Shown: positions 54,770 through 64,000 of the stretch, in pieces
How positions within the stretch are numbered: the first letter of the stretch is position 1
Layout of the letters: each line of letters opens with the position of its first letter
Origin: Saturnia japonica
Taxonomy: Eukaryota > Arthropoda > Insecta > Lepidoptera > Saturniidae
Reading direction: 5' to 3'
DNA: 64,000 bases
Assembly (NCBI GenBank): GCA_033032175.1
Contig: CM065321.1
Location: forward strand, 16,390,501-16,454,500
Notes under the pieces: model-generated
Database searches by the model: none
The model's input: only the letters and a program-made list of their open reading frames with translations
Told to the model about the DNA's origin: nothing
Program-made: the position numbers and the translations under genes

Positions 54770-54960
54770 AAAAACTAATTTCCATAGATGTATCTTCAAA
54801 AATGATGGATTTTCATACAAACTTTCATCCCCCTTTTCACCACCTTAGGTCTTAAATTTCCAAAAATCTTAGTGGTCACCTACAGTGTTAAAGGAACTCG
54901 CATGGAAATTTTCACGATCAAAAGCCCCAATTCTTTGGTCTGTGTATAGAAGTCAGACAG
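54770..54960 (+). repeat. dispersed repeat family P, copy 3
   Basis: The stretch attttcatacaaactttcat, then cccccttttcaccaccttag, then aaatttccaaaaatctta and catggaaattttcacgatc follows the first half of the family P order. Confidence 0.35.
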
Positions 54961-55439
54961 TATTTCACTAATAGTTTAAACAGTGTATCGAAAAACAACA
55001 TTAAAATGTGATTTCGTATCTTGATTAGTAGTAAAGTAAGGCGGAACCAGTAAAAGGATTATAAATCGCTTATCTCTTATGAATTAGATCGTCAAATTAG
55101 CTCATAGTTTCTTATCTATCCGATGAATTTGTCACGTTTGTCGTAAATATTAAGAGTTCATTGATATAAACTTGATCAACTACTTCAAGATATGTTTTGT
55201 ATTTCGTCCGCTACAAGTGTATCTAGAAGGAACTGTTAACAAAAAGTAAATACACTCTTTTTTTTAACGAAATATAATTGGTGAGATCAAAATGATTAAC
55301 TATTTCGAAAATAAACGAATCACAGTGCAGCAACATGACAAATGTCAATAAAAAGGCCAATAATCAAATTAAAATAAAATAATAACAATTTAAATTCAAA
55401 AATACACGTAAACCATTTATATTATTATAATAACACTAA
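54961..55439. other. unassigned AT-rich sequence
   Basis: I see nothing I can identify. Confidence 0.35.
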
Positions 55440-55830
55440 TACAATCTAATACCCTCTTCTCCCTTCCACAATAAAACCACACGCGCTAGGCTTCGGAGTC
55501 GGAGTCCCCCCAAGTCCGGTGAAGCTGTAAAAGCCGCAGCGGCTTTAGGGCCCTAAGGCTAACAGTGTAGTCAGTTCTAAAAAAAAAAAAAAAAAAGCTT
55601 CGGAGTCACAGTTTTACGGTAACCTCCATCTCGACACGTACTAAAAAGTTCTCAATGACTTATCTTTGTCGTACCGGGAAGCTGTGGAACCTTCTCCCAG
55701 ACAGTGTGTTCCCTCCTTCTTACAACATCGGGTCCTTTAAGTGCAATGTGAAGAGATATTGATTCAAATCTATCGGTGGTCGCTTTTCTGTTTGAATTAC
55801 TTACCATCAGGGTCAATAGCGTCAAAGAAA
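55440..55830 (+). pseudogene. family G LINE remnant with nested retroposon
   Basis: The left part (to 55500, cccttccacaataaaaccac, then acgcgctaggcttcggagtc) continues after the insertion at 55597 with gcttcggagtcacagtttta, then cggtaacctccatctcgaca, then ccttctcccagacagtgtgt and the tail tctatcggtggtcgcttttc. Alignment with 53930-54240 is continuous apart from the 96-bp insert and one 11-bp duplication. Confidence 0.75.
55501..55596 (+). mobile_element. family F retroposon with 18-A tail and 11-bp target duplication
   Basis: This 96-bp insert (gtccccccaagtccggtgaa, then gctgtaaaagccgcagcggc, then ctaacagtgtagtcagttct and 18 A at 55579-55596) sits between two copies of GCTTCGGAGTC (55490-55500 and 55597-55607). 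This shows target-primed retroposition of a strongly 5'-truncated element into the family G LINE. Confidence 0.9.
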
Positions 55831-56029
55831 AAAACGAGATGACATGGCTTGAGGTGCGGTATGTTGTAGTGCGGCGGGAGATAACAAAATTTAAGTCGAA
55901 TGTATTGTTATAACTGTTATATCTTTGATTATCTGTAAATTTCTTCGAAAATGTACATTCAGAGGTACTCATGTTTTCTACCTTTATTTTCAAATGAGCC
56001 CGTTTTTTTTTTGTTTATTAATTTTAGCT
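55831..56029. other. unassigned sequence
   Basis: I see nothing I can identify. A 113-codon minus-strand frame at 55652-55993 covers this and the LINE tail and is a chance frame. Confidence 0.35.
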
Positions 56030-56170
56030 TTTGACTACATTCTCATCTGACGCTATAATCGAATATACATATTAATTATATCTGATATGATAAGACACTA
56101 AACCTGGTTAAAGGCTGGTTCTCAATTGTGTTTTGCTGGTATGTAGGTGTCTTGTGCTACATTTTAATCT
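56030..56170 (-). mobile_element. SINE family S, very degraded
   Basis: The phrases actacattctcatctgacgc, then aagacactaaacctggttaa, then aggctggttctcaattgtg and ttttaatcttgac follow the family S tail order. Confidence 0.35.
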
Positions 56171-56565
56171 TGACAGACATAGTTCATCTAGAAAAGTAAC
56201 AGTTAAATGACAGTATCGCTTAAGGTGAAAGCGAAGAATAGCTTTTAGTACACAATGATCCTTTGTGAATAATTTACTGCAGACTGATTGATAGGAGGCC
56301 GCGTGTAATAATTTGAGGAACTGTTTGATGAGTTGCATAAGAATTAACAGTGATGTTTAATAAACGCTCTCATTAAAATTAATTATTGTTGATGTGTTCT
56401 TCATAGGTCGAGTAGCTTAGAAAGTACTATGAGGCTAGCCTATTTTCTTTTTTTTAAATCAATACTTGTAAGGAATTAAAGTTTTTTATAGACCTGTGCG
56501 GCTATTATTAAATTAGATACATTAAAATTGATATTCAGTTAAATTATAATCGTTGCATTTATAAA
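56171..56565. other. unassigned sequence
   Basis: A 76-codon minus-strand frame at 56108-56338 has no domain. Confidence 0.35.
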
Positions 56566-57673
56566 CCGGACCGTTGTAAGCGCGACCCTCAATAAGGTTT
56601 GCGGGTTGCGGGGGGAACAAAACTGATCCATGAGTTAGTATGTTGCCGCCTCGCCGGCAGCATTAGGCGTTTAACGTTAGGGTTTGTGATATTTTTTCTT
56701 TGTGACTGCTCTACACATGAGATAGTTTTACCAAGATGAAATTATCGATACTGCGTTTAAAAAAGTTAAATAGTCAATAAAAAGTAATGCTTCTTAATGT
56801 GGCGAAATATTTTAAAAAAGTAAGATGGAATTAGCGTATTCCGGTGAATTTTTATTGTGAATTGAATTTTAATTTCTATCTAAGGATAAACAAGTTTAAA
56901 TTATATTGTTGTTTATGATGTTGTTGATGAAGATTTGAATATAAATAAGGCTATTGCAGAGGCCTCTAACGTATTGTTAAATACTATCAAGTAGTTATTG
57001 TCTTAAAGTGGTTCGGATGTTATTACAGATACGATAAAATTGCAATTGAAAAAGAGAGAACGCAACTCCAACGTTAATGTTCACGATTTTACAGAAAGCG
57101 AGTTTGATAAATTATATATTAGCAATGAATATTATTATCGTAAATCTGTAATACTCTGCAAACATATTACTAAACAAAAAATTGGGTCCTTATAAGATCA
57201 CTTTAAGTTTAAATTAATATTATTAGAAAGGGTTAAATTTGCTGCTGTATAATCAGTTGTAATAAATCAAGTTTCTAGGTTAACTTAATAAGGAGATACG
57301 ACACTTCACAATAAAAGTCTAAAGTAATATATTAAAGATAATATACAAACTATATTTAAGTAAAAGACGGTACAATAATGTGCGGTATGTAATGTACATA
57401 GTACGGTACCCTCAGAACGCGAATAATACCTGCTACTTGTCAGATTTTTTTTTTACAAAATAATATTATTTTGCTTGCCACTCGAACAAGATAATAATAA
57501 TTATGATTCATATTCAAGTATTTTATTTATCATTAGATATCCATCACACTTGCGACAACACACGTAAATTTATCTGAAGATTAGGGCTTAATCTAATACC
57601 GTGTATATCCATGCACACTTGCTGCCCCGCGTCCCGCAAACGTTAGGGAAGGTCGCGCTTGTGAGCGATCCGG
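56566..57673. mobile_element. unclassified element with about 50-bp GC-rich terminal inverted repeats
   Basis: The left terminus ccggaccgttgtaagcgcga, then ccctcaataaggtttgcggg, then ttgcgggg pairs with the right terminus (inverted: ccggatcgctcacaagcgcg, then accttccctaacgtttgcgg, gacgcgggg), about 75 percent identical with small indels. The interior is about 1 kb, AT-rich, with no long frame. Flanks are AT-rich and no duplication is obvious. Length and TIRs suggest a non-autonomous DNA transposon of unknown superfamily. Confidence 0.6.
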
Positions 57674-57774
57674 CCATATTACTAAAAAAGGAACAATGTT
57701 TAATCGATTTTTGAATTAAGGTTTTGGCAGAAATATTATGTGTAATAATTATGATTATTAAAGTAAATGTAATT
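57674..57774. other. unassigned sequence
   Basis: A short AT-rich spacer. Confidence 0.35.
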
Positions 57775-57995
57775 TAATTTTCTGCCTCGCACAACCACCC
57801 TGTGGAACCAGCTGTCGCCTGAGGTCTTTCCGAACCGTTACGACCTGGTGACCTTCAAGAAAAGAGTTTATTCTTCCCTAAAAGGCAGGCAATGAATCGG
57901 GGCGCCTTCTGGTGTTGCGGATATTCGTGGCCAGTTGTGATTCACTTTCCATCAGATGCGCCACATGTCCGCTTGCCCCCCCTTTTTAAATAAAA
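57775..57995 (+). pseudogene. non-LTR retrotransposon C-terminus and 3' UTR
   Basis: The plus strand reads [20 protein letters not shown], then [16 protein letters not shown] and a stop at 57893. This is the (R/F)T..LWN.LP..VFP..YD...FK.R....L pattern at the C-terminus of Jockey/CR1-group LINE proteins. The 3' UTR follows (ttccatcagatgcgccacat, then gtccgcttgcc) and ends in ttttaaataaaatatatata. It is 5'-truncated, and this last part of the frame is still open. Confidence 0.7.
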
Positions 57996-58024
57996 TATAT
58001 ATATGTGTAATTGTAATGAAACGA

Positions 58025-58225
58025 TAGAATGGTTGGTGGCAGGTTATTTCTTAATGCGGACGCCTGGCTAAGTTACCATCGTCAACTTGAAAATCTGTCG
58101 CTAAGCACCAATTGGTGTGTTTCGACAGCTACACTTGAGAGCCAGTCTTCTACCAGGCTTAGCGTACCACTATCTTGGTCCATATCCTCACTTAACATTA
58201 GGTGAGATTGTGGACATAACGCTAA
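58025..58225 (+). mobile_element. SINE family S, tail half
   Basis: The plus strand reads gtcaacttgaaaatctgtcg, then caccaattggtgtgtttcga, then cacttgagagccagtcttct, then gcttagcgtaccactatctt and taggtgagattgtggaca. The tRNA-derived head is missing. It stands in the opposite direction to the copy at 58478. Confidence 0.65.
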
Positions 58226-58404
58226 AACCTATTATAAATAATAAGAAATATGATAGATATCAGAATACTTTAATAGAAATAAGAAAACGCGTTCGACAAG
58301 ATATTTGAAGAATAAGATTTAATTAGACGAAATCATAAGTTCTCATATCACTTTGTTTCCTATTCCTATAAACAAGTGTGGTCTGGCTACGTAACAGAAC
58401 GACA
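58226..58404. other. unassigned sequence
   Basis: It includes acctattataaataataaga, also present at 44770. Otherwise nothing. Confidence 0.35.
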
Positions 58405-58890
58405 TAGGAAAAGTTAATCTGGCTGGTGGAATTCCTCTACCTTACAGAAGATCCCAGCCTAATAACCTTGTGTTGTTTTTGATTTATTATCCTTATAGGT
58501 TTAGCTTTGTGGCCACAATCTCACCTGGTCTTAAATGACAATGTGGCCCATGATGGTAGTACGCTTAGCCTAGTGGAAGACTGGCTCTTAAGTGCAGCTG
58601 CCGGAACACACCTATTGGTGTTTGGCGACAGATTGTCAACTTGAGGGTGGTAGCTAGCCAGGTGGGCATTAGAAAAAGCCCTACCACCGTGCTCTGGTTT
58701 CATCACGTTTTCCTTCACCGGGCGCTCAGGCTCATTGTAGAGATTCGAACTCACGTCGATCGACGCGGAGTCCGTACACGCTACCAAATGAGCTATCATC
58801 ACTTCGTTGTGTTCCTGTGGTGAGTGGGGTTTCCAAAGCTCTTTGGGGAAGGGGTTTTTAGGGTTGTCAACGCGCAGGTGATACCTGTAT
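58405..58890 (+). mobile_element. family H LINE 3' UTR split by a SINE
   Basis: The left part ctggtggaattcctctacct, then acagaagatcccagcctaat, aaccttgtgttg is continued after the SINE at 58806 by gttgtgttcctgtggtgagt, then ggggtttccaaagctctttg, then gttgtcaacgcgcaggtgat. The uninterrupted order is seen at 32800-32930 and, inverted, at 9061-9182. Confidence 0.6.
58478..58805 (-). mobile_element. SINE family S, full-length copy
   Basis: On minus it starts with a tRNA-like head, gatgatagctcatttggtag, with an A-box TAGCTCATTTGG (58781-58796) and B-box GAGTTCGAATCTC (58739-58752). The core gaaggaaaacgtgatgaaac and the body ending gtgagattgtggccacaaag follow, then an A-rich tail, about 320 bp in all. 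It lies inside family H, and a GTTG string on both sides may be a short target duplication. Confidence 0.8.
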
Positions 58891-61800
58891 TAACCAAAAA
58901 GTTTTTTTAAATTTAAAATAAATGAATTTAAATAAAGTCTTGGGTTGCATAATTCAACAGTTTTTATTAGAATCACCTATTTTCCGTTAAATTTGATATC
59001 TGGAACCACAATTGAACGGATCGGTCTGATCGTTAATCGTTTCGATAGCTCAATTAAGATTGTAAGTAGTTACATAAATTTCGTTAAACGTAACTATATT
59101 AATCTACTATAATAACAGTAGAATTTTTTTTTTAATTATTATTTATTGATAGCGGTACTCGTAGAGACATTATTTCTTCATACTAAATACACGTGTTAAT
59201 ATCGTGAACGTCACCGCGACTCGCCGCGCCTTTATCTAAAATATAATTATTTCTTATTATATCAATAAAATCGTTAATTTATTATTTTGTTAATGGTCTT
59301 TTTAATAATTTGAATGTATAATAATCGATTACTAACTTTTGCTTTCGGTTTCTCCCATCTGGTAATATTCTTTATTTGTATATGCTTTAAAAAGGACTAC
59401 CTAGTAGCATATTATTTGCTTAACTAAGTATTCAAGTGAAATTAATATGACACTATATAGAGAAAAAAGGCTTAAACCCATTACAAGAATCTGTAAAAGA
59501 AAACTTACATATGTAATGATTTATTGGATAAAATTATAATGCTTGCATGTTTAGCGTTTTCTTTAGTGCTCGTCTTTCGTATATTAAGTACATTTTGCCG
59601 AGTTTTGATAGTTTTATTTGAAAGCTGGTTCCCTCTTCCTAGTATTTATGTGCTACCTTCAAACACCAGCACCAACTGAAGTCCTAGCCAAACGCGATAA
59701 AGCTTCAGTTTTGCCTGTCTAATTACTTAAAGAAGAAAAACGAACTAACATAAATAACTTAAAATAATGCATTTTATAAATATCGTTATAATATTAATAA
59801 TCTAGGTAAATATTACTCTATTAATAATTAAAAACGTAAATGTCGAGCAAATATTATGAAAATGACTGCTATTCGGTTTAATGGTACCTATTAGTCTTTA
59901 AACGTATGTATTTTGTTTCCTCTATTCGATGAATATTAAGGTGAGTGTGTAAAGACGCAGAATTCGCATATTAAAATAATTTCATTAAAGTTTTGATAGT
60001 ATAGTTTGCTGAATTCATCCTTTCATCATCACCGTAAAATAAGAACATAACTAATTGGTTTGTACTAAAGGGCATGGACAAATAAGAATCGGCTGCAAGA
60101 AGTTATGGACACCATGAATAAGTGGATAGGGCTAAAGATTGTAGTGTAAAAGCCAAACATATGATAAGATACGAAGAAAATTTTGAATCTCGTGATAGAT
60201 CTGAGGGACATGAGAAAGAGAAACAGTTTCGCATTAAGTGAATAATTATTTATCTATAATCTCAACTGCAGTCATGTGTTCAAGTGAAACGAAATAGTAT
60301 AGCTGAAAATGTATAAAAATAACTGCCGGAAAATAGGAAAAGAAATTTTTTATTTTAGAGTGATACCATCCCGCTAATTCTGAAGTAATCCCCTTATCGT
60401 TTTCTCTATCTTTCTCATAATATAATAATAATTGAATGCACAAGATCGCTTGGTGTAGTGTTTATTGCCGAATTGCCGACATCTTTCAAGTAATGGAAGA
60501 GAAAACGGTCATGATGTTCACTGTGCCACATGTTCATCTATAACTAAACACGAAGAGAACCGATATCCTATTCTAACTTTTGATTGTTGTGTTATGAACA
60601 TAGTTATTTATGACCAAATTTAATAATATTGTCAAAGGGTATGTATTTTTCTCAAATTTGTGTTATTGTCATTATAATATCAGAAGTTTCGTTGTTAATT
60701 TGTATGCAAATTGAAAATATAATATAAATTACATTAATGGAATTATGTGGACAAAACATGTCGTTATTTAATCGACAACGTATCTAAATAGACCACTAAT
60801 AAACAAACAAAGTATTTACTATCACATCTGACTAACCACATATAAACCACCTCCAGAATATTTAAAATCAGTTGATAACTCGCAATTTGTGGGAAAAGTA
60901 TTTGCAACTCTTTCTTTACTTATGCGGCTAATTTTACTATCCCATGTTAAATCCCGATTCCTGATGACTCAGCTAGTTGAACCTACTATTTCATCGCACC
61001 ATATTAAGCATTTGCAAATTGCAATAATCCTGGGCATCTAAGTGATTTGTTTTCATGATTCCTTTTATACAGCAGGATGAAAAGAGCTGTAGCTTAATTA
61101 AATGCATTAACAAACACGTATGGAGAAATTGCTGAAATCTGTTGATGTAAAGAGAGTTGGGCTAATTTAAAAAGAGTGTTTTTTTCTTGGCTTTCATATC
61201 GTGCCATATTGATGGGAACACCTGTGCCCATGTAAACCGCAGTGGTGATTTCGATAGGATTGTCTTTAGAAAATATGTAACCATCGTTGGCATTGACGAA
61301 ATAAGTTACGGGACGTCAACGACATTGTTGATTTCAGACAGCGTGTTATAGCTGACTATTTGATCAGAGAAAGAGACAAAAATCTATGCTCAACTATTAA
61401 CCGTTTATATGGATACATGGTCGGTGGATGCAACATACATACTGATTCAACACATACTATACTAAAAACATAATCAGAAATAGACACACATTAAAGTTAA
61501 TGAAGAGGTACAGTCGGCGCCTACGTTTGTCTGTCTGTCACATATTTGCCATCGCATTGTCAACACCATGTTAAGCTAATAACGGTTCCACGTGTCATTT
61601 TAAATGGTTTTATGTTTATTTTGGGGTTTAAAAATAATATTAATATTTTAGTAAGTAACGTTTAACTGATTTTCAACGTATTTAGATGTCCTTCGTTGTA
61701 CTTCAATATTATTTGAAGAAAAATATTTATCTATGGAATTTAATTTTTACTAATAGAATTATTATTCTCATGATCTTCAACAATATCGTCGAGTGAGATT

Positions 61801-63999
61801 ATGGTCAATCGTTAACATATGCAAAATTAAATATTATATACTTACTGTTACTAATCTTTTACTTGGAAACATTCATACGACCTGTCTAACAATTATTAAT
61901 ACAATTTCAAATACCAAAATAAATACTATTCCAAAAGCTTTCAGTAGTCTATGTGAAGATAAATCTCCCGAATTACGTTTTACAGTATCAAGTATGGCTT
62001 TAATATGTGCAGTAATACCAACCCACATAAAAGTTTCTTAACCTATTCGCTATTATCTTTTTCTCACAGCAAGAACTTTGAGAACATTTGCAAGAATTTA
62101 GAGTTCTTCACGATGATTTTCATCACGGTCGATCGATAATATTAATAATTAATTTTACATTAGTAAATTCATGTGAATTCCGATAAAATCTTTGTTTACT
62201 TGCCTATGCTGGAACTAGCAGACATGAGATTGATATTCCATTTAAGAGCTATTCAATATCTTGAGAAATTTCGTTAACCAATTTGAGTGTGTGTCGAAAA
62301 AAATAATTATGTTTTATCAAATTTTCATGTGAAAATATCCTGCTTTTCACCGACAACAACGACAACGAGTCCTAAAGACCAACCAACTCATAATATGGCT
62401 TTTCAAACTAATAGCAAAAATAATTTACAGATGGATTTGTTAGCCTCCTTATGAGGTATGTTTTAAGTATGATTTTATCTATTTTAAATAGGTATAATAA
62501 GTTCGAACTACAATTTATTGTCATTCTCCTTGCTCTCTATTTGGTTTTTGAGGCATAGCGCGACAGCAATAGATTTCTGTTAAAACCTATTCTTCAAAAG
62601 TCTTCCTCTTAATAAATTCCAAATATGCAACATCGTGGCGTTAACACTGTAAGAACTTTTAAAATCAATATTCTTGAATATTTCGAACTAAATTTAGTCT
62701 GAGTCTAAATTAAAACCGTGTTCCAACTAGATGTGTATTTACGTTACCGGCCGCCAGACTTTGAATTGTTAAGTTAAAACAACTATTATTTTAACGTTAA
62801 AACTATTTCAAACAATTAAAATTGTTTCCATAACTTTGCACGCTGAAAATCTAAGGGCAACGACTTTATCCTGGACTGTTATTAAAATAAATAAGTTTTA
62901 ACATTGCCCGTCAACATTTTCTGCAATTATTAACAATCCTACAAATTATTAGAAGTATTTCATTTATTCATAACATAATACGATTGTTTTAAATTGTTTT
63001 TGCCATTTCAACGAATTATTTATGTTTTCTTTAAATAAGCAATGTGTAAACCTGGTAGTACGTGACATCAAGATGCAAGAGAGTGGGCTGCGATAGTATG
63101 CTCATATAACGAGAAAGACTCCAGATTAGGTAGGAAATAAAGCGAGGTGGTAAAGATTTGTACTCGACTGGATCGCGATTACCACACAATTACTATATTA
63201 TGGTTTGTCGCGTTTCGGAATCGGTCAATGTATATCCTGTTACCAATAGGAATGATAGGACGACTGGTACTGAATTAACGATCTCTTGATGGTCACCGTT
63301 GTTTTTGGAATGTACTGTAAAATAAAATAAAAAGCAGTTCTCGTTTACAAATCCAAGATCCAGAGGTAGACATGAAACAAACTAGAAAAGTGTAGTGCAT
63401 GAACGAGTTTATGTTTCTGAAGACGATATCAAATACAGAGTTAGGTGAAGGAGAAAATACGGCAGGATAATCCCACCACTATGTAGGATACATAGGCCAG
63501 GATGAGAGCGAGAGAGGGATATATCTTTTCTGATACAAAAGACTACAAAATATTTTTTATACTTTTGTAATAAAAAAATTAATATTAATAACTTTTATTT
63601 AGATTGTTTACCAAGAAACTCGACCTTAATGATATAATTCGGACAGACAACACGGATTTTAAGTATTTTCGAAATAAACTACTCTCTGAATCGGACTTTA
63701 TTGTGTCATCATATTGAGAGCATTGTACATTTTTATGTAATAACTCGGAACGGACTAATCCTTGTATTAGAAAGAAACAGTCATAAAATTAATAAACACA
63801 AACTTATTGTTTCCGACAACTGGCCCATGAGTTGACCACCTAAGCTGTAAAATATTCAGAAGTCACAAATAAGTGAATTGATTAAAGGTTACTTTGTCTA
63901 TATTTTTAGCTTACCTTAGGTTATGTCATATCTTTTATTCGTAAATCTTTATGTAACGATGTAACTAATCCTAAATACTTATAATATGAATGTATAATG
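58891..63999. other. long unassigned AT-rich region
   Basis: Over 5 kb I recognise almost nothing. A possible SINE tail (gagtgagattatggtcaatc) lies at 61792-61811. A family G tail (gatctcttgatggtcaccgt, then tgtttttggaatgtac) lies at 63281-63316. The 82-codon frame at 61793-62041 contains SLCEDKSPELRFTVSSMALI but no domain I know. Text at 63370-63530 looks like a badly decayed LINE. None of it is enough to call a gene. Confidence 0.35.
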
Positions 64000-64000
64000 A

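Noticed and set aside
55652..55993. 113-codon minus-strand frame, the longest in the window
   Set aside because: It reads antisense through a family G LINE tail, so it is a by-product of the repeat.
1..64000. CRISPR array, rRNA, operon or bacterial features
   Set aside because: No regularly spaced identical repeats, no rRNA-like sequence and no clustered ORFs. The repeat content is that of an animal genome.

Overview
The window looks like a gene-poor stretch of a eukaryotic nuclear genome, most likely a lepidopteran insect. I infer this from the AT-rich sequence, the lack of any long open frame over 64 kb (the longest is about 113 codons), and the repeat set. That set comprises non-autonomous Helitrons with TC / CTAG ends inserted between A and T, tRNA-derived SINEs sharing a core that reads TTTCATCACGATGTTTTCC on one strand, truncated non-LTR retrotransposons, a mariner, a PIF/Harbinger remnant and several MITE-like inverted-repeat elements. 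No database search was possible, so family names rest on motifs and on copies compared within the window. Repeat families carry local letter names.

Layout. 1-9 kb: edge fragment, retroposon and LINE tails, the best full-length copy of Helitron family A (3079-3436) and a long Helitron B (6500-7204). 9-18 kb: scattered SINE, LINE and MITE pieces, including a TA-flanked MITE (10622-10997) and an antisense LINE tail (15060-15725). 18-24 kb: a family G LINE interrupted by an antisense RTE-type LINE tail, then Helitrons B and A and an RTE fragment. 24-33.8 kb: mostly unrecognised AT-rich DNA with a few Helitron D and LINE tails. 33.9-38.5 kb: the densest nest. Two 225-bp inverted copies, each continued by the same Helitron 3' end, flank a LINE that contains a Harbinger element, which itself contains a large foldback. 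39-44.3 kb: a restriction-like-endonuclease LINE fragment, a poly(A) retroposon, a SINE split by a LINE, and a 1279-bp mariner inside a Helitron A. 45-58.9 kb: more Helitron A and B copies, a 350-bp inverted-repeat element, SINEs, LINE tails, a possible first exon of a host gene (about 50879-51200, minus strand), and a 1.1-kb element with GC-rich terminal inverted repeats. 58.9-64 kb: essentially nothing recognisable.

No intact protein-coding gene, rRNA, functional-looking tRNA or CRISPR array is supported. The mobile elements that still show protein-coding sequence are broken. The clearest cases are the mariner (frameshifts, and Asn in place of the second catalytic Asp) and the Harbinger remnant (only a short MADF-like N-terminus). 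The window therefore reads as an intron or intergenic interval built by repeated nested insertion. The only hint of a host gene is the possible 5' exon near 51 kb, with a consensus splice donor pointing toward lower coordinates.
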